Shown here in pieces: positions 1-13,561 of a DNA stretch of 64,000 nt. The DNA comes from Monarcha castaneiventris obscurior. Taxonomy: Eukaryota > Chordata > Aves > Passeriformes > Monarchidae. Positions within the stretch are counted from its first letter, which is position 1, and every line of letters begins with the position of its first letter. The notes under the pieces are model-generated. The model was not told the origin of the DNA. It was given only the letters and a program-made list of their open reading frames with translations, and ran no database searches. Position numbers and translations under genes: made by a program. The stretch is from the NCBI GenBank assembly GCA_026261815.1, contig JAMPIT010000174.1, positions 15,376,001-15,440,000 of the forward strand, written 5' to 3'.

Positions 1-1560
1 TTCTCACAAAATCCATCATTGTGAGCTTGCTTGTCACCCTCCTTTCTGCTCCCAGGTTCCTGAACTCCAGCCAAGGCTGCCTTTCAGATGCCCAAAAAAC
101 CCCTCATTGTTTGTGCTTATGAGGTCCAGCAGAACTCATCTCCTCAGCTTCTTGCATGGAGAAAGATGTTATCATCAGTGTAATTCAGGAACTTCCTGGA
201 TTGCTTATGCCTGTTGTGTTGTCCTTCCAGGAAATAACTTCTCAATTTGTATCTTCTCTAAATTAGGACTGCCAGACTCTGTCAATTTACCTGCTGGGCA
301 GAATCTTTCTGTAGGAGAGCTGTCAGAATGGGAGTCATGGACCTTGCAGAAGTTTGTTGTCTCAGTTTTGTAAAAGCAGTACACTGATGATTTGGGAAAG
401 GGCACAGCAGAACCAACCTCAATTAGCAGGTACAAAAAGTAGCCTAACCTGGGTAACACAGGAGGGATGCTATTTTTGATCAGTTCTGTAAACAAGGTAA
501 TTTTACCATTGTCAAAGAACTGTAGATAATTTTTTGTTTGTGCAGATAAATGGAACAATTGGAAAGTTCAAGGTGAATACCCAATGCTTTCTTGCTTTTG
601 AGACATCTTAGAGAAAAACCAAACATCCTTCTAATTATGTCCAGAGAAGTGAAAGAGCAATTAAATATAACTCCAGCATGATTCTGGGCATGAAATGATG
701 TCAAACTCACAAATAGCCTGGCTAGAAGTGAGCAGGGAACCCTAGGCAAGCCCAGGTTAAATCAGAGTGTGATTCAGATTCAGAAAACTTGTCACCTCTA
801 CTGTAATTCTCTAGTTGTTCAAAAAATTAATTAGGAAGGGGAAAGAAGACTAATGATTTTCAGAAAGTAGGTGTTTCTCAGCAGTCCTGATTTCCAGCCT
901 GCTGGACTTGCATGTGGAAAACAAGACATTCAGTCAAGCACTGTTATGTAAGTGCAGCTCCTTGAGAGCACTCCATATACAGTATAAATTCTGCAGGCAG
1001 AGTGCTTTAAGCACTTGGAAACTGCAGAAGATGGATATGGACTCTTTCTAAATCCATACACCTTTAGAAACAGAAATAAAAAGAAGTATCCGTGTAAGTA
1101 ACATTAAGAGGTGAGAGGCAAGGTTTATAGGGAGAGGTAATATCTTTTATTAGAATAAGTGATAGTGTTGGGAAAAAACAATCTTTCCAGAACAAAAGCC
1201 CCTTAAAGCTTGTCTGTTTCTTTTCACTTCTATTAGTTTGTTTCAGAAAAGACATTACTTGATCGTACAAGTCCCATCTCTCTTCTATGCTCAGGCAATC
1301 ACTTAAAAGAAGGTATTTCACTTTGTTTAAATGTTTCTGAATACTCAAAGCTGTTTCCTGCTTGGTGAGTAAGTGTTTACACTTAGAGTAGTTGGTACAT
1401 GGAGGGTTGTCTTTTGAATAGGGCTGAGATCTGCCCTTTAAATGGCAATGAGGAAAAAAGGATGAAAATTAAGAAACTTATTTTTTTAGCAGTAGGTTTT
1501 CTGCCTCCAGGCAAACAATGATTTTCACATAGCTTTACTCATCTTTGGAATTTCTTTGGA
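1..1560. other. unassigned AT-rich DNA, no gene recognised
   Basis: I see no repeat family, RNA gene or convincing exon here. A 117-codon open frame lies on the minus strand at 205-558, but its product has no recognisable domain, and frames of this length are expected by chance in a window of this size. Confidence 0.5.
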
Positions 1561-2150
1561 ATTATGGAATCTTAAGGTTAGAAAACACCTCTAAGACCAC
1601 CAAGTCCAACCTTGATACAGATCTGCCAAGCCCATTACTAAACCATAGCCAAGTACCACATCTACATGTTTTATAAAGGTCTTCAGGGATGATGATGCCA
1701 CCACTTCACTGGGCAGCCTGTGCCAGGGCTTGGCAACCCTTGTCGTAAAGAAATTTGTCCTAACATTCAATTTAAACCTCCCCTGGCACAGCTCGAGGCC
1801 ATTTCTTCTTTTACGATCACTGGCTACTGGAGAGCAGAGCTCGATCCCCGCCTGGCTGCACCCTCCATTCAGGGAGTTCTAGAGGGCAATAAGGTCCCCC
1901 CTGAGCCTCCTTTTCTCCAGGCTGAGCCTCCCCAGCTCCCTCAGCTGCTCCCCATAGGAGCTGGGCTCTAGACCCTTCACCAGCTCTGCTGCCCTTCTTG
2001 GACACACTCCAGCACCTCAATGTCCTTCTTGTAGTGAGGGGCCAAAACTGAACATGGGATTTGAGGTGTGGCTCCCCAAAACTGAGGACAGGGACTCAAT
2101 CAGTGCCCTCATCCTGCTGGCCACACTTTTTTTTGATACAAGGCAAATAC
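1561..2150 (-). repeat. CR1 LINE fragment, 3' part, antisense
   Basis: The plus strand reads as the complement of an avian CR1 3' region. It opens with a diverged terminal block (GGAATCTTAAGGTTAGAAAA), followed by a CCAAGTCCAACC-type segment, the 'cagcctgtgccagggcttggcaaccct' segment, and 'aaatttgtcctaacattcaatttaaacctcccctggca'. The later part, 1900-2130, is complementary to the C-terminal end of CR1 ORF2 and ends near 'atcctgctggccacac'. The copy is 5'-truncated, as is usual for CR1, and holds no intact frame. The open frames at 1720-1971 and 1817-2020 are incidental to this repeat. Confidence 0.88.
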
Positions 2151-3382
2151 AGGAAGGTGCTGCTCCTCGTGAGAGAAGGCCCAAGAAACTAATGCTGAGA
2201 ATCTTTCACCCAGTGAAAGCATTGTGTGGAGACTAATTAATCAAATTCTGATGCCTGTCGCAGGTTTACAAGTGTTTTGCAAGTGACACCATGGTAACAG
2301 AAGTGCTGAAACCCATATTTCAGAGAACGTTATGCAAGAGCAACAGAGTACAGGGGAGCATATTCTCCTACTCATATGGATGGATTCATTTTCCTAAGTT
2401 GTGGGGAACATAAATTCAAGTTTCTCATAAGAAATGGGAAGTTTTCATGTCAGTATTCCTCATGCAATTATTTTTTTTGACTTTTCAACTGACTGTAATG
2501 TTTCTTAAGGTTGGGTTACAGTATCGGGGCAGGCTGAAAAGCGACCAGTTGATGGTCACTGTGGTCGGCATACACTTCATTTGCCTTTTCATATATTTCT
2601 AGCAGATGTCCACAGCTGAGCTATCATCATGGACTCTCTCCAGAGCTAATGACAAAGAACAGGTATTTTGAGGCTGTAGCTAAAATGAATCTATTTTAAA
2701 GATTTATTTTCAGAAGAGTTAAACTGTGGCTGAGGAGCATATTTTTCTTTGTATTCTATAAGGGTGGCAAAGAGTGGGGGTGAATTGCTGGGATGCTTTC
2801 TATACACTGTAGATGTCTACACTGATCAGATGAAATCCATCTTCTACTGCCAAACTACATCAGCCCATCAAGGAATGATTTCTTCTTTACAGCTCAATCC
2901 CTTTTCATCTGCTCTGTCTGTGGTATTCAAATGTTTTATGCACACTATGTCATCTCTCTGAAAACCTCATGAATGTTATCTTTTATTTATGCCTTCAGAA
3001 TTGCTGTTGATTATATTACGCCAATGTCTTGAAGGCTTAAGCAAGATCAGGGCCATCTCTGTTAGTCACTGTCCAAGCAGAGTGGTTGCATGAAAGGCAG
3101 GCACCCAGTATTTCTGGGCTCAACATGCGTCCTCATTTCACGCTCTGGCAAGATCTAATTTTGTATGGAAACTCCTCCCCACAGCTGCTGCCCTGGGTTC
3201 TGTAGAAAGGAGGGTTTGTGGCATAGCATGGCCTGGCCAGGACCCCAAGGTATGAGACTGCAGATAACAACCTTGGTCTGCCACAACAAAGTTGTGCAGA
3301 GCAGCTCTGATGTGGCTGGGAATGAGACTCTGCCCAAGAGGGAAAATGAGCTGAAAGATTGGATTATATCACCCTGCTGCTT
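2151..3382. other. unassigned DNA
   Basis: I see no recognisable repeat, exon or RNA gene. Short open frames, such as 2749-2961 (+), have no visible domain or start context worth calling. Confidence 0.5.
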
Positions 3383-3575
3383 ATGAATAGGAGGAGATGA
3401 GGCACAGAGAGATTGATCACCCTACAAAGTTGTTAGAAGGGTCTAAACCAAAAGTCATCTTTTAACCTGCAAGACATTCTTCTTTGATCATACATACATT
3501 TTATTGTTTAGTCTTAAACACCTTGCCCACAACCACAGAGCAGCTGCAAGACAAGGCTATAACCCAGGAATTATG
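3383..3575 (+). repeat. possible ancient MIR/L2-like fragment
   Basis: Two diverged blocks resemble the old amniote MIR/L2-type core. One is 'gatgaggcacagagagattga' near 3398. The other, near 3517-3573, is 'caccttgcccacaaccacagagcagctgcaa...ctataacccagga', which resembles the familiar 'acttgcccaaggtcacacag...gaacccagga' segment. About 90 bp of unmatched sequence separates them. The assignment rests on remembered family sequence and needs a profile search. Confidence 0.4.
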
Positions 3576-6500
3576 ACACAGAATTTTAGCTGTGACTCGA
3601 GTAATAAAATCTGCAAACCTGTGGGAAAACGATCTAAAACATATCGAATGCTTTCAATTCCTGCATTTGCTTTGAGAACTGTAAATGGGAAAAAAATACT
3701 GCAGTAAGTTTCTTTAAAAAATAATGGGAAAAGCCTATTCCTTTAAAGCATGTGCTGGTCTATTAAAATGTGGAGTTCAGAACTGTAGCATGATGCATAG
3801 TGCACAGACATGAATGACTCTTGATATTGGATTGTTTTATTACTTCCATCTGAGCTAACCTTCATTACATGGATTTTACAAATTTAAGGACTTGCCAGTA
3901 TGCTTGCCAGTTAAATAAAGGGCACATCTAAGGTCTCCGAACATCTGGTCCAAATACTTAATCATCTTGTTGCATGAAGGCTGGTATTTTTATCTCATAC
4001 CCTGATTGGGTCTGCATAATTTTCTTTTCACAAATTGGTATTTAAACCTCAAAACCTTTAGCTAACTACATCTGTCATTGATATTTTATTGTTTAATTTC
4101 TTTTTATAGAGCCAAATTACATCTCTCCCACATACAGCTTGCACTTTACATGTCTAATTTGTCGACATGTTCTATAATGATAATTTCATTGATTTAGAAA
4201 GTGACATTATGAGCAACATATGTTCAGTTTAGCAGTAAACCTTGTTAAAGCAATAATGTTCCATTCTTCCCCCTACTCTCCCCAAATTCAAATATAACCC
4301 ACATTAGGAGGCAGCTGAGTCATTTAACTGCTTTGATTCTTGTAAATATAGAAACCTGCTAGCTGTTTAGGTTTACACTTTGGCTGCATATATTTCCTAC
4401 TTTGGGTTGCTAGGAAAGGACAGTGCAGAGATTAATTGCGCAACAGTACTTGGTCTAAAAGCATGATATGTGTTCATTTCCTCTGGAAAAGACACTTGGA
4501 AGGCAAAGTTGCTCTCTTGGAAAAGAACAAAACCAAAACCAAAAAAACCCCACAAACAACCAGGACATGCACATAAAAAGGATATAATTGAGGAACATCA
4601 ATTCATAGACAATAATGAGAAGATGCCCTATTACTTTCTCCCAATTATCCTTAATATAATCATCAAGAAACAGACCTATTTTCATATTACTCGTGAAAGA
4701 GCTAAGTAATAAAAAGGAATTATTTTTATAGACTCTAGAGCTAGTTAAATGCTTTGCCATCTGTACTGGTGTAGGGTCTTTCCCCAAAGTGTTTAAAAAC
4801 TGACTACATTTTGATCTGTTAAATCAGAGTTTAGCGATTTCGGGATTAGTCTGAAACTTCACACTGGAATCTCTGCTCAGTTTTTGCAAAGACATTTTAC
4901 AAATACTTTACAAATCACTACAAAACCCACTGAAGCCTATAATGCAATTAGCTAAAAAAGGCACAGATTTCTTCTGAAGAATTTAAAGAAAGGGAATAAT
5001 AATACACAGGAAGTTACAGCTTGTTTCAATTTTGAAAAGGGAATCCACATTAAAAATAGCTGGAGAAAATAATTATTGCAGTGTAGTAGCCCAAGGAGAG
5101 GTCTGAGTCAGGAGACTCATCAACAGAGATGTTATCTCCACGTTGTGAACACACTTGACTTCAGCAGATCACTTTTACCCACAAGTCAAGTGTCAAGAAT
5201 GGATGACAAGAGCCCTTTTCCTCTCTCAACTGTCCCACTTTCTTTGTCTCAGGTACAAAAAAAGTCACGACAAAAAAATGTCTTTGTTCATTTTCTATAC
5301 ACAAATTCCCTTCAAGGGATTTTGTAAGGATCAATTTCAGAATGTGCTTTAGAGGTGAAAATCTCTTTATTTATTTATGAAAGCTTTTGCTGTGTGACTG
5401 TGTTTTTCACTCTAAGTGGGTTGTTATTAAGTGAAACAAGCATGACTGTGCTTCATTCACCATCTGGACTAACATTATAAGTTCTCTTCTAAGATTTTAA
5501 AATCTTTTCACATCACATTTGAACGGACTAATAACACATATACTAGGGGGAATATTTCTCTAGAGGTGGTTTTTGAAACCTTATTCTTGCTACTGAATTT
5601 TCAAATACATGAGATCATTGCACCTTGAAGTTACTTTTTTTCCTTTTTCATTCACCATCTTTCTGTTTTTCTGTCCTTTTGCTTGTCTTTTTCCCCCCCG
5701 TTAATTAAATAGAGGGTTTCTAAAGAAATGTGGGGGGTTTTTCTATCTAGAGGAAAGAATGCGAACTGATATGTATGCAATACCTGTTTCTATAAAGAGC
5801 AATCTACAAATTCTAGAATAAATGACACATTTCTTTTCACAATTTCTCTAAAAAGAAGGTTTTTGTTAGAAGATTTTTGTCAGAACGAAGATAATAAAAC
5901 ATTTCTCCACAATGAAAAGAAGTCACTTTCATTATTTTAATATTAGGGGAGAAAAAGTGTTTTTACTTTATGGTAGTTAAAACAGAGCAAAAATCTCAGA
6001 GGAGATAAGGCAGCTAGTGATTTTCACACTGAATATGTCAGGTTGCTAACTTGCATGGGGACGGAAGAACAGCCTTGCCCTTCACAAATTCATCTCAAAT
6101 TAGTTACCACAGCCTTGGATAAAGCATCTCTTCTTTACCTGAGTAAAAGTGATGCCTTTGAGAGCAGAACATTTTCCTCTCAGTTTACTTAATTCAGGAA
6201 AAAAGAATAAAGTGACTAATTTAAAAGAGAAAACTGTTTCTATCTCCCTGCATTCCTGTGTGTTTTAAATATTAGTCCCCAATAAGCAGGGTTAAGTCTT
6301 GCTCTGAGGCACAGTATGCTACAGGATTAGCAGCATGTTTACATCTCAAATGCTTGTAACTTTTTGGATGCTTTATTCTTTTTTATTAGTGCTCTTGGCA
6401 TTTTTCTCACACCCTATCACACAAGATGTTGAAGTCATATTGGCTCCTTTATATTAACATTTATATTCTCCCATTAACATAGAACCACTTCTTTATTAAT

Positions 6501-6660
6501 AAAGTGCTAGAATACAAATGTCTACCTGGCTAAAAACTGATGATTTAATTAACCAGATGTATCTGAAGAGTCAAAGTTAAACACAAGGAAGACAAATACT
6601 TATTTGTTATCATATATGATGATGGATATAACAGAGTGATCACACTGTGATTTCATAAAT
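3576..6660. other. unassigned AT-rich DNA
   Basis: No gene is recognised. The stretch has a short C run near 5693 and a block at about 4060-4260 rich in TAAT-type and palindromic hexamers, including ACATGT twice around a GTCGAC. The block has the look of noncoding regulatory DNA, but I have no direct evidence. The 110-codon minus-strand frame at 4455-4787 reads through T-rich sequence and is not convincing. Confidence 0.45.
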
Positions 6661-7125
6661 GCATAGAATAACCTGAGCTGGAAATGACCCACAAGGATCA
6701 TCAGTCCAACTCCTGGCCCTGCACAGGACAGCCCCAAGAGTCACACCATATGCCTGTGAGTATTCAAATGTTTTTTTTAACCTTGTCAGGCTCAGTGCTG
6801 TGACCACTTCCCTGGAGAGCTCGTTTCAGGGCCCAACCCCTCACTGGGTGAAGAACCTTTCCCTGATATCCAACCTAAACCTCCCCTGACACAACTTCAG
6901 ACCATTCCCTGTCACTGGTGACCTCACAGCAGAGATCAGTGTCTGCCCCTCCTCTTCCCCACACAAGGAAGTTGTAACTGCAGTGAGGTCTCCCCTAAGT
7001 CTGCTCTTCTCCAGGCTGAATAAACCAAGTGGCCTCAGCTCCTCCTCCTGTGGCCTCTGCTCAAGGCCCTTCGCCACCTTCATGGCCTTTCTTTGGACAC
7101 TTTCTGGTACCCTTATATCCTACTC
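6661..7125 (-). repeat. CR1 LINE fragment, 3' part, antisense
   Basis: The plus strand reads the complement of a CR1 3' region in order: the terminal block 'catagaataacctgagctggaa', then 'gatcatcagtccaactcctggccctgcacaggac', then 'gtgctgtgaccacttccctgg', then 'gggtgaagaacctttccctgatatccaacctaaacctcccctgacaca', then 'ttctccaggctga', and finally 'tttctttggacactttctgg'. The subfamily differs from the 'gccatgggcaggga' type seen at 11256 and 25391. Open frames at 6841-7083 and 6983-7216 are by-products of the repeat, and the copy is dead. Confidence 0.9.
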
Positions 7126-10100
7126 ATATTTGTTTAATGGACAGCAATCTATACTGATGCAGAAAAGCAAACTTAGGAAACCACATTGGGCAAATTGCTT
7201 CAAGTTTTTGTTTTGAATTCTGCATGGTACCATTTAACAATGCTTTGGGATTTGTGGGCATTCCTCTGCAGGACTCTGTTTAACCAGAGTTCTGTAAGTC
7301 TTCCACATAATCTCACTTGGTGGTTCATATTGCTTGTTTAAGGCAAATGAAAAATCCTTTCTTCTGTTTCTAGCTTGAAGAGCAAAAAAACTGTGAAAGC
7401 ACGTTATTTTAAGAGCATGTCATTTTTTGAAGGCATTGTGTCAAGCACTGTAATCCATCTGGGGTGCACAAAGCCCTCCTGGAAAATCCCAGGTTTGTAC
7501 AGCAAACCAAACACTGCAGTGGGAGACAGATTAACACTGGCTGTAGCAAAGTCTTTCACCCTGAGAAACCGATTAAAACCTTGGCTTGATAATGAACAGG
7601 GTACATTTTCACCTGAAACCTGTCAAAGGGTTCTGTGTAAAATAAGTAAAATGCACTCAACAGGAGGTTTAGCAGACAGTTTGCCCCATTTCAAAAATAT
7701 CACAGTCTAAAGAGAAAAGCAAATAGATCTAGATTTGGAGTTGTTTTTCACGCAAAGATGTGATCCGGTAGTTCAGGCTTGAAGAAAACAGTTTAAGACA
7801 ACAGTCCAGCACCCAGCTCTAAATGTGTGTGGGCACTTTGTGAATTATCAGTAACTTTTTGCAGCCATGAGGATGTGGAGACATAAATGAGACCAGGCAT
7901 ATGGAGAGTGGCAATCATTGTTTTGGTCAACTGATGTACTTCTGCTGACCTTTGGCTTTAGCAGCTCTCTTGAGTAACCTTATTGTAAATATACTGCATC
8001 TTCTCACAGTTTTATGTTTTACCAAGCATAAGGGCAGCTTTATACATAAACGTTCACATTCAAACAAAACAGCTGAAGGCTTCCTGTGTTACAGTTTGGG
8101 TTTTTTTGGAGGGAGTTTTTTACTGAACATTCAACCTTCTCCCGAATATTATGGCCACTGATTCTCTTATCCTCAGGAGATAATAGCACTTCCTCTTCTT
8201 CAAGTGGTAGATTTCAAACTCACAATCCCCATCCTCACTCAGCGGAACCTCTTGTTTAAACTCTTCCATGAAATACAGGAAAAATACTTAACTGGCTTAC
8301 TCTTTATTTGCTGAAGTTGTCTAATAGCAACAAAATCTCTAGTCATTACCCTTTGAAGAATATGGCTCCAGCTCTCCATCACAGATCTTCAAAGTGCTCA
8401 TATGATGGAGTGCTAGAGGGGGCTCTTGGGAGCCCTATCTTAAGAAATCCTCCTCCACCTTAGGAGTAGGTGTGAATTTTTCTGTCTCTGATGGAGTCCA
8501 CCCCCTCTTTGTCTGCAGCTAACTCTTTGCAAGAAAAGACTTATCCTTGGGGCTTTGAAAAATACTTCTGAAAAGCAAATTGTTTTTGCCTTTGGAATAG
8601 CCACACCACAAAGAAGGTTTTTGCTTCCTACCTTGTTTCAAAGAGCATAAGTGATTTAAGCAACATGTTTTACCATTAGGCAAAATAGTCCTAGTTGAAG
8701 TGCATGGATTTCATCTGTTTGGCAAGTGGTGTATTTGAATCATGGGTCTATCTCAGCAGTGAGGTGTTCTGTGTGTGTCTGTGTAGAAGACATTTAAAAG
8801 CCTTGGCAGGACACTGGCCATAAATCTGCACTGCCTTGCACTGTCCAGAATTTTTCTGTTATAGAACTACAGTTCTAGTTTAGAGATTCTTCCAGGTCCA
8901 AGTATTTTGCCAAATATTCATATGTTGTATAATGAAAAAACTAAAGGCTAATATCTGTAAAGATAACTTACATCCAGAGTTCTTGTGTCAGGTAAGTTAC
9001 ACCATCAGCAAAATGTGTGTTGGTCGGGACTTTTTGAAGACACTCAGCATCCATGAAATATTTCAGACAAAGCATGTTTTTATTAAAAATGTTATGAAAC
9101 AAATAGAACTTTTCCTTCAGATTTTAGCCAAATTCTTTTGTAGTGGTTAGCTCCAGTCATCTAATCTGAATCCTTTTAACTGAAAATCTGCAGTCAGATC
9201 AACTTGAAATTTGATTTACCAAGTCTTTCCATCTGCATTCATTTGAGAGCAGACCAAGTTTAGATAAGAGACTGCTAAGAAAAAATGAAGTAATTGAAGA
9301 AATGTGTAGATGTTTGATTGTTTGCTATTATTACTTTCACCCCTTACCCACCCCTGGCTGGTGTGAAGAAGTACAATATAAGATGAGGATGTCTGAGTTC
9401 TTCTGTTGCAGGACTGAGTCTACCACCCAAAAGTGGAATTTTTCCATAGGTCTCACTTAAAGCAACAAAAGGAATTTCAACACTCAGCTAATGTTTCAGT
9501 GTCATAACTAAATGCAGTGCCTGGTCCTGCCTGTAGTTAGCGGCATGTATTAAGTTGCAGGCTCTTACAAAGGAGCTTTTATTTAAAAATCCATGAGGAC
9601 CATTTGATGTAAAGCACCTGCTTTCTTTTCAGCAGTGCATAACCCCAAACAAGGACACAAAAATAGTTTTCCACTTGTCAAATCCTTTGGTCTCTTCGTC
9701 CTCTTGTGTCATTTGGAGCAGGTGCTCAGCTACTCTAACCTGTCTCTGGCTGCAACAGGACCCTCATGGTACCAGAAAACTTCCATTAATTTATCTACAC
9801 ACCCCATTTCCATGTAACTGTCCTCCTAAGAGGGGAAAGTTTCTTTTCTCAGCCATCAAAAAAGCCCTGAATAACAAGCAAATTGTCTAATAGGTGTGCT
9901 TAAAAGAAGAAGAAAAAAATCTTTATGAGGTATGGGTTTAGTTTCAAAAGTTTGGAACAAAAACATTGGTCAAAGCCTACAAATAGCAGCTCTGAGATAT
10001 ATTCATCATATATATATATACAGATACATATTTTCGTCTCTAAACAGTTACTGAGTATTTAATGGTAGAGTTTAGAGTATTTACAACTTCTCAGTTATTT

Positions 10101-10364
10101 TGCTGTCAATTAACACAGATAAATTATATCAACTACAAGCAAACACATAATTAATACCTTAATAGTTGTCTACATTTGAGACTGGCCTAGGCCTGCCTTA
10201 CTCCTTCTGAATGGAAGTTTTATTTTATGTCATTTTCAAGTGAAATATGTGAGTTTTCAAATGAAATGGGTTATTTATCAGATTTTCCCTTTTGCTCTCT
10301 GAGAAACTAAAAAAGACATAAAATTCAGATCCAGCAGTGTGCCCTTAACAGATTAATGTCCAGC
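7126..10364. other. unassigned DNA with one longish open frame
   Basis: No repeat family is recognised except a short (AT)n run at 10007-10020. A plus-strand frame is open from about 7351 to 7710. It begins next to a strong acceptor-like tract ending in TAG at 7373 and contains a donor-like CAG/GTTTGT at 7492/7493. Its product has no domain I recognise. The rest, including 7952-8161 and 8932-9150, shows nothing I can assign. Confidence 0.45.
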
Positions 10365-10518
10365 TATTCCGCTGGAAGTGTTCAAGGCCAGGTTGGATGG
10401 GGCTTGGAGCAACCTGGTCTAATGGAAGGTGTCTCTGCCCAGGGCAGGGCGATTGGAACTGAATGAAAATTAAGGTCTCTTTCAATAAAAAACATTCTAT
10501 GATTCTGTGATTCTATGA
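10365..10518 (+). repeat. CR1 LINE 3' end, sense
   Basis: A short 3'-terminal CR1 piece in sense orientation. It runs 'gctggaagtgttcaaggccaggttggatggggcttggagcaacctgg', then 'taatggaaggtgtctctgccc', and ends with the diagnostic tail 'cattctatgattctgtgattctatga'. It holds only 3' UTR sequence and no ORF2. It points towards the antisense CR1 at 11256, so the two copies are tail-to-tail, about 740 bp apart. Confidence 0.92.
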
Positions 10519-11255
10519 ACTGTCCCATCTCCCACTTTAACTTAATTTTTCACTTTTTAGTAGCTTAATTGGTTTGTTTGTCTTGCATTAATTGGTGCAT
10601 TATCTGCACTTAAATCCAGTTTCTATGAAAACCATCCTTATAGATGTCTCAATTCCTTACACAACCATGAGAGAAATAGCACCTTTACTTCTTCCTCATG
10701 CAATGAAAGGCTACTTCACCCTGGAGTTGTTGAAGCATGACTCTGCAGCTTGATTTTATCAGCTAGGGAAGAAATAGCGATGAAGAAATCTGCTGCCTCT
10801 TATGGGAGGGAAACTTTGTCAGCAGACGAGCCATGGTGAAAGGAACTGCAGAAATCAACACTCAGATGAAAAGGGAGTTTTCTGTGTCAGCCTCTGGACT
10901 CACCACACTACTGTCAGTCTAAAGGTGCTCTGCTGATGTGCAGAGCAGAGCTCGATGCCCGCAGCAGAGTGTGGACAGAAACCACAGCATATATCCACAC
11001 CTATGCCTGCAGGGAAAATCATCCTGGTATTTCTGTCTTTCCAGCTGCACTATTCCTCAGGGAAGAATGAGCAGAAGGTGCCCAACCCAGCACTGCAAAG
11101 GGGGGAAGCTTATGAGTTATGTAGGGGTTCCCCAAATTCATCCAATGCATGATGGCTGCAAAGCCATCTCCCTGGAAGCCAGTAATAAGTAGCCCTCAAT
11201 TCCATGAAGATTGCTGTCAGATTTGGCAGAGGATGTTGCTGTGCAGAGAGCATCT
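10519..11255. other. unassigned DNA between two inverted CR1 copies
   Basis: No gene or repeat is recognised. Open frames at 10938-11192 and 10955-11152 have no recognisable domain and run into the adjacent CR1. Confidence 0.5.
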
Positions 11256-11515
11256 CATAGAATCACAGAATCATAGAACAGTTTGGGTTGGAAATGACCT
11301 TAATGATCATCCTGTTCCAACCCCCTGCCATGGGCAGGGAAACCTTCCTCTAGACCAGGTTGCTCCAAGCCCTGTCCAGCCTGGCCTGGAGCACTTCCAG
11401 GGATGGGGCAGACACTTCTCTGGGCAGCCTGTGCCAGGCCCCCACCACCCTCACAGGGAAGAATGCATTTCTAATATCTCAGTTAAATCTACCATCTTTC
11501 CATTTAAAACTATTA
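11256..11515 (-). repeat. CR1 LINE fragment, 3' part, antisense
   Basis: A relatively well-preserved antisense CR1 3' end. The plus strand begins with the terminal block (TAGAATCACAGAATCATAGA), then 'gtttgggttggaaatgacctt', 'ccccctgccatgggcaggga', 'gaccaggttgctccaagccctgtccagcctggcctgg', and 'cactt...ctctgggcagcctgtgccagg'. Similarity fades after about 11515. The 195-codon open frame at 11149-11736 (+) crosses this repeat antisense to the element and is not a gene. Confidence 0.93.
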
Positions 11516-13561
11516 CCTACCCATCTCCTGACCTGGGCTTGTCCACCCAGCTGCCTCCTAGGCTGAATCCATGTGGAAGAGCTGAAGAAGATGTGAGGAC
11601 AGATTGCCCTGCTTTCATCAGCTTTTGCTTAGATGCTACCCAATGCTTTTTCATCTTGTTTTCCTCCTGTTTACTATCCATTGAAACACTCCCTGAATTT
11701 GTTTTCTACAGACTAAAGTGCCCATTTATTATATGAATTGAATTCCTGAATTTTAAAGTAAACTGAAATGATGTCTTTAACATCAAGATGGATTTGTACT
11801 TGTAGGAGATGCTAAGAAACCTAGTGTTACTTTTTGTAATACTGAAATCCCTGTAGACATCAGGTCCTCCTGCTCAAAATATGGATATACGTATATTCCT
11901 CATACATATTGTATGTATCTGCAGCCATCTAAATCCTTGGATGTCTCTTGAATTAAACAGTCGTTTTGCATTATAATTCATGTACATTATACTTCTTATT
12001 TGCTGTGCAAATTAAACTCTCAAACCACTGTGAGGCTCCTGCCTACGAGGATATCAATGTTTTCTACATATCCCGGTGGAATGTGTTGCAAAATATTCTG
12101 CCATCTTCCAAATGAATAGGAAGAAGCACATGATAAATGATATATTTACCTGCATATTCATAAGATAGAAAGACACCATGGTGTGAATTTTATCTGTGGG
12201 TGCCATACAACCCATAATGAAAATTGGTTACAAGACTGCTGAAAACGGACAGAGACTTAAAAGTGATTCTCTAGACCAATTTATTCATAAGTTGTAGACA
12301 CTCTTTCATCAAAACTAGTCAGATACATTTTTACATTCCTCCATCTTCAGTTCTTCCTCTAATAATTCCTGTTGATTTTCTGAAGATCTTCCCAGCATTT
12401 CCCTGGTATTGTGCAATCCAGTCTAGTTCATATATTCAACATGAAGTTTAGCACACAAACAGTCTGAAGTACAGTGGCAAGACTATATGCAGATCACCCA
12501 GGATCCTGCAAACACTTAGACATGAGGAAGCTTTGAAGATTCACTTTGATCAGCACTTTAATACTAATGCTCATTAAAAAAAAATACTTCTAGTATCTGG
12601 ATTAAGTAACTTCATGCATCAGAGGAGGGAGTGGTTACAGCATTTACAGATTATGCTCTATGAAGCTAATGTAGATATTAAGAAGTATTTATGGATTTTA
12701 TTTTCATAGATGGTAGATATTATTGAGTTATGACTTGGCAGGCACAGCTTGATTTTGGCATTTTTATTTTCTGTACTGCAATTTACATTTGCAGAGTGCC
12801 TAGGGTCTCAGACTGAGACCTTAATAAGTCAGGGAAAAATCAATGTGAAATGAACAGAGGCCATAAAAAGTAATGTATGAACAAGATAGATCATTAATGA
12901 TATAAAATCCTGTCTAAGTAGCAAAAGATAACTTCAAAGCACTGCAGAAACATATTTTGAAAGGCAATGTTTTGTATGTTTGAATACAATTTTCAAGAGT
13001 GATGTGTTTTTGATAAATTTCTGGACCATAATTTGATTATGTCCCCTCCTTCTGTCCCTCCAGCATGGATAAAGAATGATTGGGCTTTTCATCCCTCAAA
13101 CTTAATGGAACTGTAACGCCCAGAGAGGAAGAGCAGCCTGTTATGCTATTTGCATCATCCAGTTACAGAGTCCAGAGTGAAGAATTTATTTTCAGGGGGG
13201 TGAAACTTCATCAGTGCCCACTTCTCAATAATAAAGGATAAGAATAAATAAATACAAATTATTTCATTGCTGTTAAGATGTAAAGCAAATCATGATTATC
13301 TGAATATCGTATTTGTGCCTATATTTCTATTTACATCTTGCATATGAGTTTCAAACCATGCAGTGTTGTTTAGGATGTGATTTGCCATTTATCTAGAAAT
13401 GCTGAAGGCTGCAAATGGGGACAGTCAATCTCTTCCTCTCATTGCCAACCACTGGTGAGCAAGGCCAGTGGATGAATTTTAAACAAAACTGATCTTGAAA
13501 ACAGGGGTTTGCATTGAATCCCCTCTCAATACAAGCTTTAGTCAATGAACAGTTAGGGAAT
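11516..13561. other. unassigned AT-rich DNA
   Basis: No gene, RNA or repeat is recognised. The sequence just before the CR1 at 13562 could include a more diverged continuation of that element, but I cannot align it by eye. Confidence 0.45.

Noticed and set aside
11149..11736. 195-codon plus-strand open frame
   Set aside because: Its middle is the antisense CR1 3' UTR at 11256-11515; the translation has no protein motif and the frame is incidental.
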